Shown here: positions 1 through 12,171 of the stretch, in pieces
Layout: every line of letters begins with the position of its first letter
Position numbering within the stretch: the stretch's first letter is position 1
Source of the DNA: Pseudomonas beijingensis
Lineage (GTDB): Bacteria; Pseudomonadota; Gammaproteobacteria; Pseudomonadales; Pseudomonadaceae
Direction of reading: 5' to 3'
Assembly (NCBI RefSeq): GCF_030687295.1
Contig: NZ_CP117425.1
Span: 5,398,001 to 5,462,000, forward strand
Length of the DNA: 64,000 bases
Notes under the pieces: model-generated
Told to the model about the DNA's origin: nothing
The model's database searches: none
The model's input: the letters and a program-made list of their open reading frames with translations, nothing else
Position numbers and translations under genes: made by a program

Positions 1-1687
<1,687 letters not shown>

Positions 1688-1836
1688 ATATAACCCCAAG
1701 CAATCTGGTTATACTGTGAAGACGACATTCGCCGAAAATTCGATCTTGCTCTAAGAGCAACTCACAAATTTTACCTTAGCCTGATCCGTTACCAGTGAAA
1801 GTAACGTTCAGTCTATCTTTCTATCACATACCCAAA

Positions 1837-1848
1837 TTTTTAAAGAAC
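1837..1848 (-). promoter_or_regulatory. boxA antitermination site in the 16S-23S spacer
   Basis: The minus strand reads GTTCTTTAAAAA about 150 bases before 23S, matching the NusB/NusE-binding boxA found in rRNA spacers (E. coli TGCTCTTTAACA). It lies between tRNA-Ala and 23S, the usual place. Confidence 0.75.
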
Positions 1849-1928
1849 GATCTAATCAAAAGACTAGAAATCAACATTCACCATCACCTGGATGGAATGC
1901 TCATTTCTAAGCTTTCAGAAGCAGTTTA

Positions 1929-2004
1929 TGGTGGAGCCAAGCGGGATCGAACCGCTGACCTCCTGCGTGCAAGGCAGGCGCTCTCCCAGCTGAGCTATGG
2001 CCCC
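1929..2004 (-). tRNA. tRNA-Ala(TGC)
   Basis: A 76-base cloverleaf on the minus strand runs from GGGGCCATAGCTCAGC to an encoded CCA end. The anticodon loop reads CTTGCAC, giving anticodon TGC. Second of the two spacer tRNAs in the rrn operon. Confidence 0.97.
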
Positions 2005-2014
2005 ATTACAAAAT

Positions 2015-2091
<77 letters not shown>

Positions 2092-2213
2092 AATTTCGAG
2101 CTTGTAACTGTTAGCGTGAGCTATCAGCTTGGAGCTTAAAGCTGCTTCTATCGTCTTCTTCAATGAATCAAGCAATTCGTGTGGGAGCTCATGAAGCAGC
2201 TGCGGTCGTCGAT

Positions 2214-3749
<1,536 letters not shown>

Positions 3750-3897
3750 AAACATCTTTGGGTTTTGAGAAAACCCTAAACTTGGCTCAGCAATCGTTGG
3801 TTACATCTTTGATTTCTCGCGGAGTAACTTGTGATGCTGATAATCTGTTGACTAGCAGTCTGACTCCACAAGCACCCACACGAATTGCTTGATTCAG

Positions 3898-3909
3898 TTG
3901 TTAAAGAGC
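3898..3909 (-). promoter_or_regulatory. boxA of the rrn leader
   Basis: The minus strand reads GCTCTTTAACAA about 150 bases upstream of 16S, an almost exact match to the E. coli rrn boxA. It is followed by a GTGTGGG-containing segment resembling the boxC part of rrn antiterminators. It should load the Nus antitermination complex that keeps RNA polymerase from Rho. Confidence 0.8.
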
Positions 3910-3944
3910 GGTTGGCTGAGTCTTTCGTCTCAACCGAGGCGCGC

Positions 3945-3972
3945 ATTCTACAGCGCCCCGTGTATCTGTCAA
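3945..3972 (-). promoter_or_regulatory. rrn promoter P2
   Basis: On the minus strand, -35 TTGACA (3967-3972) and -10 TAGAAT (3945-3950) are separated by 16 bases. A GC-rich discriminator (GCGCGCC) follows, the feature that makes rRNA promoters sensitive to ppGpp/DksA. A/T tracts just upstream (about 3973-4010) look like an UP element. It is nearer to 16S than P1. Confidence 0.85.
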
Positions 3973-4053
3973 GCGGTTATTTTTAGAAGTTTTCAAAGTT
4001 TCCTTATCAACTTCAACCACTTGCGCTTCCGATCTCTCGTTAGCGGGAGGCGA

Positions 4054-4081
4054 ATTCTACAGCGTTACTCGCTGCTGTCAA
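4054..4081 (-). promoter_or_regulatory. rrn promoter P1
   Basis: Minus-strand -35 TTGACA (4076-4081) and -10 TAGAAT (4054-4059) with a 16-base spacer, 109 bases upstream of P2 and with the same design. Tandem P1/P2 promoters are usual for rrn operons. Nothing else recognisable lies between here and the end of msrQ at 4293. Confidence 0.85.
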
Positions 4082-4292
4082 CACCTCTTTTTCACCGCTT
4101 TCGACCGAGAAGATCGAACCGCTGATAGAGCCAAACAACACTGCTCTATCTGCTCCTTCCAGGCTTCGATGAACTGAAGCCAAACCCCTTCGAAACTTAC
4201 TTAACTCATTGAATCTCAAGGAGTTTTCCGTTTCGACTGCGCCGGAAGTGGGGCGAATTATAGACGTCCAGAATCTGCCGTCAACCCCCTAA

Positions 4293-4913
4293 TTACGCTT
4301 TTGTTGCAGAAGGCACTTTCCTGCCCAGCAAACGCGGGATTCGACGCATAACCGGCGGGACTCTCAGCATCAACAGTACGACCCCAATAAAGGCGTATAT
4401 CGACCACTCCTTCAGATCTGCCCGCACGATCCACAGCATATGCAGCAATCCAAGCCCCAGGATCAGATACACCAGGCGATGCAACTTCTTCCAGCGCACG
4501 CCAAGTCGCCGCTGGCTGTAACGATTGGATGTGACTGCCAGCGCCAGCAAGCCGAGAAACCCAAGCGCCCCGACAATAATGTAAGGCCGCTTGCTCAATT
4601 CGACGCCCAACTGCGACCAATCGAATCCCAGTATGAACGCCGCATACCCGCTTAAATGCAACACAACATAAGCAAAGCACCACAAACCCAACTGGCGCCT
4701 GACCGCAATCCACCCCGCCCACCCCGTCATTTTTTGCAACGGCGTCATGCTCAAGGTGATCAACAACAGGATCAGTGTCCCCAACCCGAGCCGATCCACC
4801 AGCACTTTGCCCGGGTCAGGACCCAACGAATTCATCAAGGCTTCGTAAAGCCAGAGCAACGGCCAGACTGCCGCGGCGATGAAGACGCTAATTCGCCAGA
4901 CTGGAAAACGCAT
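4293..4913 (-). CDS. msrQ: MsrQ, heme-binding membrane subunit of the periplasmic Met-sulfoxide reductase
   Basis: 206 residues, mostly hydrophobic, with about six transmembrane segments, matching the MsrQ (YedZ) ferric-reductase-like family. Histidines in the membrane segments (for example in [11 protein letters not shown] and [12 protein letters not shown]) are candidate heme ligands. MsrQ passes electrons from the respiratory chain to the molybdoenzyme MsrP, which repairs oxidised methionines in periplasmic proteins. Its ATG overlaps the msrP stop (ATGA), so the two genes form one unit. Length is normal for the family. Confidence 0.93.
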   Translation of the reverse strand: MRFPVWRISVFIAAAVWPLLWLYEALMNSLGPDPGKVLVDRLGLGTLILLLITLSMTPLQKMTGWAGWIAVRRQLGLWCFAYVVLHLSGYAAFILGFDWSQLGVELSKRPYIIVGALGFLGLLALAVTSNRYSQRRLGVRWKKLHRLVYLILGLGLLHMLWIVRADLKEWSIYAFIGVVLLMLRVPPVMRRIPRLLGRKVPSATKA

Positions 4914-5928
4914 CAGTAGTCCTTCCTCAGGTCCATCCCTGCATATAAAGAAGCGACTTCATCCTGATAGCCGTTGAACATCAGCGTATCGCGCACATTG
5001 GGACTGAACAGCCCACTCGGCAAACGACGTTCACGCGCCTGGGTCCAGCGCGGGTGGTCGACCGTTGGATTGACGTTGGCATAAAAGCCGTACTCATCAG
5101 ACGCGATGCTCTGCCACGTGGTTTTCGGCTGCTCGCTCACCAGACTGATGCGCACGATGGACTTCACACTTTTGAACCCATACTTCCACGGGACCACCAA
5201 CCGCAGCGGCGCGCCGTTCTGGTTTGGCAACTCCCGTCCGTACATCCCAACCGCGAGGATAGCCAACGGGTTCATCGCCCTCGTCCAATCGCAAGCCCTC
5301 CACATACGGCCAGTCGATCAAGGCGAAACCAGAACGCTGCCCCGGCATGACTTTCGGATCCTGCAGGGTTTCGAAGCGGATGTACTTGGCCTTGGAGGTC
5401 GGCTCGACCTGCTTGAGCAATGCAGAGATGGGAAAACCGATCCACGGAATGACCATCGACCAGGCCTCGACACAGCGCAGTCGATAAATCCGCTCTTCCA
5501 GCTGATAAGGCTTCATGAAGTCTTCCAACCCATAGCGTCCCGGCTTGCCCACCTCTCCATCCACCACCACGCTCCAGGGCTCGGTCTTCAGGGAGCCGGC
5601 ATTGGCGGCCGGATCGCCCTTGTCGGTCCCGAACTCATAGAAGTTGTTGTAATGGGTCGCGTCCTTGAACGGCGTGATGGGCTCATTCTTGACCGTGACC
5701 GCCTCCCATTGGACGGACGGCAATTTTTCGGCAAACCAGGACGGCGCCTTGCCCGGCTCGACCCTCGGCATAACGCGCCGCTTCGGCAGCGCTGGCCCAT
5801 CGCGGTAAGCTGCTCACGGCGAGACCTGCCATGGTTGCTCCGAGCATTTGACGACGGGAGAGATAGAGGGATTCGGGCGTGACGTCCGATTCACGGCAGT
5901 CGGACGACTTGGGGATCTTGATCAGCAT
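4913..5928 (-). pseudogene. msrP: MsrP, periplasmic protein-methionine-sulfoxide reductase (two apparent frameshifts)
   Basis: Three reading frames together give one MsrP (YedY). The N-terminus starts at 5928 and carries a twin-arginine signal ([19 protein letters not shown]). The middle has the molybdopterin-cysteine region [16 protein letters not shown]. The C-terminus has [20 protein letters not shown] and NPTVDHPRW. The frames are joined by one extra base in the GGG at 5762-5764 and one in the GGG at 5278-5280. Removing both gives about 337 residues, the normal family length. Every conserved motif is present, so sequence error is more likely than true decay. Partner of msrQ downstream. 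Confidence 0.88.
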
Positions 5929-6004
5929 GACAACTCCCGCAGTATTGGAGGGCAGATGTACCAATAGACTGCGGAGTATGGGGGAAATTACATTAAGGCA
6001 ACGT

Positions 6005-6851
6005 TTAGCGTCGGCGAAGACGCAACAAGTATTGCACCGGGCCCGAAGCGGCATAGGCGAGGAATACCAGCAGCAGGATACGCGGCGGATCACTGAACAC
6101 CACCGCGAATACCAGCACCACCGCCAGAATCGCAACGAATGGCACACGCCCTTTCAGATCCAGCTCCTTGAAGCTGTTGTACTTGATGTTGCTGACCATC
6201 AGCATCCCGGCCGCGGCAACCAGCAGCGCTACCAGGGAACGACATTTTCGACCCCTGGATGCCGTAGTCGCTGAATGCCCAGACAACACCGGCCACGACA
6301 CCCGCCGCGGCCGGACTGGCCAGGCCGATGAAGTAACGTTTATCAGCCTTGCCGACCTGGGTGTTGAAACGGGCCAGGCGCAATGCCGCACCCGCCACAT
6401 AAATGAAGGCGACCATCCAGCCGACCTTGCCCATGTCCCCCAGCGCCCAGCCGAACGCCAGCAAGGCGGGCGCCACGCCAAAAGCGACCATGTCGGACAG
6501 TGAATCGTATTCGGCGCCGAACGCGCTTTGGGTATTGGTCATGCGGGCGACGCGCCCGTCCAGGCCATCGAGCACCATGGCGACGAAGATCGCAATGGCG
6601 GCGAACGCAAAGTAACGGCTCGCCCCTGCGCTATCGCCGGCGCTCAAGGCAGCCTGGGCACTCATGGAACTGATGATGGAATAGAAACCGGCGAACAGGT
6701 TCGCGGTGGTGAACAGATTCGGCAGCAGATAGATGCCACGATGCCGGACCTTACGGCCTTCAGCGTCATGGCCTTCTTCGATGTGCTCATCGATGGGCAA
6801 CAGGCTTTCGGCGTCAGGAGCCTGGTTTGGCTCGTCGGGACGTTCGCTCAT
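6005..6851 (-). pseudogene. pssA: CDP-diacylglycerol-serine O-phosphatidyltransferase (one apparent frameshift)
   Basis: Makes phosphatidylserine, the precursor of phosphatidylethanolamine, from CDP-diacylglycerol and serine in the inner membrane. Starting at 6851 (MSERPDEPNQ), the protein has the CDP-alcohol phosphotransferase motif DGRVARMTNTQSAFGAEYDS (DG-x2-AR-x8-G-x3-D), completed by the next D. The frame breaks after QGSKMSF at the GGG of 6235-6237. The other frame continues with LVALLVAAAGMLMVSNIKY and ends RLRRR. Removing one base gives about 281 residues, a normal length. The enzyme is generally essential in Gammaproteobacteria, so an intact gene and a sequence error are likely. Confidence 0.88.
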
Positions 6852-6951
6852 GGACAATACCTTGCAACGGTGTGAAAAATTCGACAGATGTCTGGGACGA
6901 CGGTTCGACCGCAAACGATGCAGCTTTATACCAGAAGCCATCGCCCAAACG

Positions 6952-6979
6952 AAAAAACGCGGCCAAGGCCGCGTTTTTC
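6952..6979 (-). terminator. Rho-independent terminator after ilvC
   Basis: On the minus strand, the stem ACGCGGCC-TT-GGCCGCGT is followed by a T run, 16 bases past the ilvC stop. The flanking A run makes it potentially bidirectional. It should separate the ilv operon from pssA. Confidence 0.85.
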
Positions 6980-6995
6980 GACTCAAGTTCGCGAC

Positions 6996-8021
<1,026 letters not shown>

Positions 8022-8057
8022 CTATATCCGGCCATTCAGGCCATTCGCTAATTTGGT

Positions 8058-8549
8058 TTAGATGCTCAGTACTTTGTCGCCACGGGCAATCCCGGTGACG
8101 CCACTGCGTACGGTTTCCAGAATCGAGGCAGTGCCGATCGATTGGATGAAGCTGTCGAGCTTGTCGCTGGTACCGGTCAACTGAACGGTATAGACGCTGG
8201 CGCTGACATCGACGATCTGCCCACGATAAATATCGGTAGTACGCTTGATCTCGGCGCGCTGGGCGCCGGTGGCCTTGACCTTGACCAGCATCAGTTCACG
8301 CTCGATGTGAGCGCTTTCCGACAGGTCCACCAGCTTGACCACCTCGATCAGCTTGTTCAGGTTCTTGGTGATCTGCTCGATGACTTCATCGTGCCCCACG
8401 GTGGTCAGCGTCAGACGCGACAGGGTCGGGTCTTCGGTTGGCGCCACGGTCAGGCTTTCGATGTTGTAGTTGCGCTGCGAGAACAGGCCTACAACACGAG
8501 ACAGCGCACCCGGTTCGTTTTCCAGAAGCAAGGAAATAATGTGTCGCAT
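8058..8549 (-). CDS. ilvH: Acetolactate synthase small (regulatory) subunit
   Basis: 163 residues from MRHIISLLLENEPGALSRV, an ACT domain that binds valine for feedback control. The C-terminal half is the usual small-subunit domain (IERELMLVKVKA...). The frame extends further upstream, but the ATG at 8549 fits the family and lies 2 bases after the ilvI stop, so translation is probably coupled. It activates the large subunit and confers valine inhibition. Confidence 0.96.
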   Translation of the reverse strand: MRHIISLLLENEPGALSRVVGLFSQRNYNIESLTVAPTEDPTLSRLTLTTVGHDEVIEQITKNLNKLIEVVKLVDLSESAHIERELMLVKVKATGAQRAEIKRTTDIYRGQIVDVSASVYTVQLTGTSDKLDSFIQSIGTASILETVRSGVTGIARGDKVLSI

Positions 8550-8551
8550 GA

Positions 8552-10276
8552 TTAGGTACGCTCCGTCTTGCTCAGCCACATATCGCGCATGGAGCCGTCT
8601 TTGATCTGCATCGGGTAGACGTGCTCGCTGGTGTCGACCGCAATATCGATCACCACCAGGCGATCCTTCATGGCGAACGCTTCCTCCATCTTCGACTTCA
8701 AATCCTTCGATTCGGTGATGCGCACGCCAACGTGACCATAGGCCTCTGCCAGCTTGACGAAATCAGGCAGCGATTCCATGTACGAGTGCGAATGACGGCT
8801 GCCGTAGCTCATGTCCTGCCACTGGCGAACCATCCCCAACACACCGTTGTTCAGGATCACGATCTTCACCGGCAAACCGTATTGCAGGCAGGTGGACAGT
8901 TCCTGGATGTTCATCTGGATGCTGCCCTCGCCCGTGACGCAGGCGACATCAGCCTCCGGGAAGCTCAACTTGATGCCCATGGCTGCCGGAAAACCGAAGC
9001 CCATGGTGCCCAGGCCACCGGAGTTGATCCAGCGGTTGGGTTTGTCGAACTTGTAGTACTGCGCCGCGAACATCTGGTGCTGGCCCACGTCGGAGGTCAC
9101 AAAGGCATCGCCCTTGGTCACTTCGCACAGGGTTTCGATCACGGTCTGCGGCTTGATCACGCTGCCGTCGCCCTTGTCGTAAGGGAACAGGCCGCGATCG
9201 CCGCGCCATTCATCGACCTGCTTCCACCAACTGGCGACGGACTCCTTGTTCGGAACCTCGCCGATTTCCTTGAGAATGGCGACCATTTCGGTCAGCACGC
9301 TCTCGACAGGACCGACAATCGGCACGTCTGCCTTGATGGTCTTGGAGATGGAAGCCGGGTCGATGTCGATGTGGATGATCTTGGCGTTCGGGCAGAATTT
9401 AGCCGCGCCATTGATCACACGGTCGTCGAAACGCGCGCCGACCGCCAGGATCACATCGGCGTGGTGCATCGCCAGGTTGGCGGTGTAGCTGCCGTGCATG
9501 CCGAGCATACCGATGAACTGACGGTCAGTACCCGGGAACGCGCCCAGGCCCATCAGCGTATTGGTGACCGGCAGGTTGAGCATTTTCGCCAGCTCGGTCA
9601 GCGGCGCGGAGCCACCGCCGAGGATTACACCACCACCGGAGTACAACACAGGGCGCTTGGCCGCCAGCAGCATTTCGGCCGCCTTGCGGATTTGCCCGGA
9701 GTGACCACGGACCGCCGGGCTGTAGGAACGCAGCTTGGCTTTTTTCGGGAAGATGTATTCGAACTTCTCGGCCGGGTTGGTCATGTCTTTCGGGACATCG
9801 ACCACGACTGGACCCGGACGACCGGATTCGGCCAGGTAGAAAGCCTTCTTCATGACTTCCGGGATTTCCGACGCGTGCTTGATCATGAAGCTGTGCTTCA
9901 CGATCGGCCGGGAAATACCGATCATGTCGGTTTCCTGGAACGCGTCGGTGCCGACCATGGTGCTGGGCACCTGACCGGAGATGATTACCATCGGGATGGA
10001 GTCCATGTACGCCGTGGCGATACCGGTGATGGCGTTCGTGGCGCCTGGACCGGAAGTCACCAGTACCACGCCGGCCTTGCCGGTGGCACGGGCATAGCCG
10101 TCAGCCATATGAGTGGCCGCCTGCTCGTGACGAACCAGGATGTGGGTCACTTCCGGTTCTTTGAACAGGGCATCATAGACATGAAGAAGAGCACCACCGG
10201 GGTACCCGTAGATATATTTGACGCCTTCGTCACGCAAAAAGCGGACGAGCATCTCACCGCCAGATAAAAGCTCCAC
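8552..10276 (-). CDS. ilvI: Acetolactate synthase large (catalytic) subunit
   Basis: 574 residues from a GTG at 10276, preceded at good spacing by the ribosome site GAGGTG. An upstream ATG at 10312 lacks such a site and would add 12 atypical residues. Thiamine-diphosphate enzyme: N-terminal domain with the catalytic Glu in [20 protein letters not shown], central FAD domain, C-terminal cofactor domain with [14 protein letters not shown]. It condenses pyruvate with pyruvate or 2-ketobutyrate, the first step of branched-chain amino acid synthesis. First gene of the operon. Confidence 0.97.
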   Translation of the reverse strand: MELLSGGEMLVRFLRDEGVKYIYGYPGGALLHVYDALFKEPEVTHILVRHEQAATHMADGYARATGKAGVVLVTSGPGATNAITGIATAYMDSIPMVIISGQVPSTMVGTDAFQETDMIGISRPIVKHSFMIKHASEIPEVMKKAFYLAESGRPGPVVVDVPKDMTNPAEKFEYIFPKKAKLRSYSPAVRGHSGQIRKAAEMLLAAKRPVLYSGGGVILGGGSAPLTELAKMLNLPVTNTLMGLGAFPGTDRQFIGMLGMHGSYTANLAMHHADVILAVGARFDDRVINGAAKFCPNAKIIHIDIDPASISKTIKADVPIVGPVESVLTEMVAILKEIGEVPNKESVASWWKQVDEWRGDRGLFPYDKGDGSVIKPQTVIETLCEVTKGDAFVTSDVGQHQMFAAQYYKFDKPNRWINSGGLGTMGFGFPAAMGIKLSFPEADVACVTGEGSIQMNIQELSTCLQYGLPVKIVILNNGVLGMVRQWQDMSYGSRHSHSYMESLPDFVKLAEAYGHVGVRITESKDLKSKMEEAFAMKDRLVVIDIAVDTSEHVYPMQIKDGSMRDMWLSKTERT

Positions 10277-10677
10277 GTTGTTCACCTCTAAAACGCCAGA
10301 ATACCGACCCACAAAAAGGGGACGGGTCTTAATAGGTTTACTTCTCGGCAGAGCATGAGCGACGGTGGTCGCCGACTACGTCAGCACTGACTGAGCAAGT
10401 ATTGGGATCGTCCCAAGTGTTGCGGGCCTTTCCCACCCAGCGCGAGGTAACGCGTTGCGGGTGTAACAGGTCGGCGCGGATGTGCGCCTCATGATCTGCC
10501 GAGTGGGTCTGCTTCTGGCAGTCCCTCTACAGCGGACTTTGGATTCTTCTGTTTCGCCTCCTTCAAGTCAAGTCGTCTATGTGCTTTATTCGAAGTAAGC
10601 GCATGAGAACGCAAGAAAAAACCCTTAAACGGCAACTGTGTTAGCTTCAATTGCGCAACCCAAGACAAGGAAACAGC
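10277..10677. other. Divergent intergenic region with a short palindrome
   Basis: About 400 bases between ilvI (minus) and the DUF4124 gene (plus). It must hold both promoters, but I cannot place a convincing -35/-10 pair. The palindrome TTGGGA-TCG-TCCCAA at 10402-10416 lies about 125 bases upstream of ilvI and could be an operator or a small leader hairpin. I see no leader peptide rich in Ile, Val or Leu codons that would suggest attenuation. Confidence 0.4.
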
Positions 10678-11100
10678 ATGCGAATGATCTTCTTGACGGC
10701 CAGCCTGCTGGTTGGCCTGAGCCCGATATGCATGGCCGGCCAGGTCTACAAATGGGTCGACGCCCAGGGCGTGACCCATTTCGGCGCCCAGCCCCCCGAC
10801 GGCACAGAGGCCACGACTGTGATCAAGTCCGCTCCACCCGCCACCAAACCGGCGGCACCGCCGTCTGGTGGGGTCATTGGCGACCAGAAGGCCATCGACC
10901 AACAGGTCAGGAAACAGGTTGCCGAACAGGAAGCCCAGCTCAAGGCGTTCTGCGAACAGGCCCGGACCAACCTGGCACAATTGCAGAACAACCCCAGGGT
11001 GCGCGAAGACGTGGAGGGGGAAATGCGCCGCCTCACCGATGAAGAGCGGCGCCTGCGGATCGATGAGACCCGCCAGCAAATCGAGGAGAACTGCCAGTAA
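10678..11100 (+). CDS. DUF4124 domain-containing exported protein
   Basis: 140 residues. It starts at the ATG at 10678 behind AAGGAAACAGC. The signal peptide (MRMIFLTASLLVGLSPICMAG) is followed by the DUF4124 core QVYKWVDAQGVTHFGAQPP, then a Pro/Ala linker and a charged, probably coiled-coil tail (about residues 75-140). The domain is common in Pseudomonas periplasmic proteins of unknown role. It converges on the yqcC-like gene with a 6-base gap. Confidence 0.85.
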   Translation: MRMIFLTASLLVGLSPICMAGQVYKWVDAQGVTHFGAQPPDGTEATTVIKSAPPATKPAAPPSGGVIGDQKAIDQQVRKQVAEQEAQLKAFCEQARTNLAQLQNNPRVREDVEGEMRRLTDEERRLRIDETRQQIEENCQ

Positions 11101-11106
11101 TGGCGG

Positions 11107-11436
11107 TCAGCCGACGTCGCTGATCAACCGATCGAATTGCGCCAGCAGCCGCTGCAACTCGACGCCCTGCCCTGGCCGCTGGGCATAGACCATCTCGGCC
11201 ATGGCAAGGATGCCCGAGGCGTTGGGCAGCGGCAGGTCGTTTTCCAGGATGGCTTTCATCCTGGGCAGGAAAATCCATTGCAGCCACTGCTCGAAATCCA
11301 GGGTGTCGACCGCGAACGGCTCGACGCTGGCCAGCGCCTGCGCCGAAGGCGATACCTCGCTCCACCAGCCCTGGACCCGTAGCTCCCGCTCGATCAACAG
11401 CAACTGATCGGCGATTTGAGGAAAACGTGTATCCAT
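11107..11436 (-). CDS. YqcC family protein
   Basis: 109 residues of mostly helical, acidic protein matching the YqcC family (DUF446), recognised by the WWSEVSPSAQAL and DTLDFEQWLQWIFLPRM segments. No transmembrane or signal sequence. Function unknown. Its ATG overlaps the last base of the upstream lipoprotein stop, so it is the third gene of a mrcB-lipoprotein-yqcC unit. Confidence 0.85.
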   Translation of the reverse strand: MDTRFPQIADQLLLIERELRVQGWWSEVSPSAQALASVEPFAVDTLDFEQWLQWIFLPRMKAILENDLPLPNASGILAMAEMVYAQRPGQGVELQRLLAQFDRLISDVG

Positions 11437-12155
11437 CAGAGCGAAACCTTGGCCTTCTGACGAGCCAACGCCGCGCCAGCGGAATCGCCCTGTTTCTCAC
11501 GGGCCTGGGCGATCAATTCCCACAAGCTGGCCTGAAGTGCCGGGCGACCACTGGATAATGTCAGGCCACGGCGGGCCAGTTGTTCGGCTTGCGGCGCATC
11601 ACCCTGGGCCATGCGCACCTGGGCCAGGCGATAAAGCACCTGGGGTTCACGTGGCGCCACACGCTGGGCACGCTCCAGGCTGGAGGACGCACCGTTGAGG
11701 TCACCGCCGGCCTGTTGCTGTTGCGCCGTGGTCAGCAGAGCCAGTACCGGGCCGTCCAGTTGTTCATCGGCAGACAAACCACCGGAACTTGCCGACGGGA
11801 TGCTGCTCGGCGTCGAAGGCATGCTGTAGCTGCCCTGATCGATCGGCGAGGTTTCGATAGGTCCTGGCGTGATCGGGCCCGGCGTGATCGGCGTGCTGCT
11901 GATCGGCGCCGAAGTCGTCGCGCCTCCGCCGGGCACCATCACCACGACGCCGGTGTCGCCTTGCGGGATTGCCTGGACCTGGCCCTGCACCGGCCGTTTC
12001 ACCGTCGTTTGACGGAAACCGCCATTGGCCGAGACCCGCTCGCTGTTGGACACGGCAGTGCCGGAGTCAACGACCGGAATCGAACCGCGTTGTACGGTAG
12101 AGCAACCACTGAGCAAAGCCACGGCCGTTACCGCTGGAATCAACCACTTGTTCAC
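11436..12155 (-). CDS. TPR lipoprotein, candidate PBP1b activator (LpoP-like)
   Basis: 239 residues with a lipoprotein signal (LIPAVTAVALLSGC, lipid on Cys18), a Pro/Thr/Ser-rich linker (about residues 75-125), then a C-terminal region of tetratricopeptide helices (AQQQQAGGDLNGASSSLERAQ..., PQVLYRLAQVRMAQGD). It starts 16 bases after mrcB. In P. aeruginosa the outer-membrane TPR lipoprotein LpoP activates PBP1b, and such genes are often next to the PBP1b gene. Lipid anchor, long linker and TPR layout fit that model, but the assignment rests on architecture and context, not a sequence comparison. Confidence 0.72.
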   Translation of the reverse strand: MNKWLIPAVTAVALLSGCSTVQRGSIPVVDSGTAVSNSERVSANGGFRQTTVKRPVQGQVQAIPQGDTGVVVMVPGGGATTSAPISSTPITPGPITPGPIETSPIDQGSYSMPSTPSSIPSASSGGLSADEQLDGPVLALLTTAQQQQAGGDLNGASSSLERAQRVAPREPQVLYRLAQVRMAQGDAPQAEQLARRGLTLSSGRPALQASLWELIAQAREKQGDSAGAALARQKAKVSL

Positions 12156-12171
12156 TTGAAACCCTCTTTGC

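Noticed and set aside
8621..10267. Long plus-strand frame (548 residues) opposite ilvI.
   Set aside because: It is a mirror of the GC-rich codon pattern of ilvI; no domain, no ribosome site.
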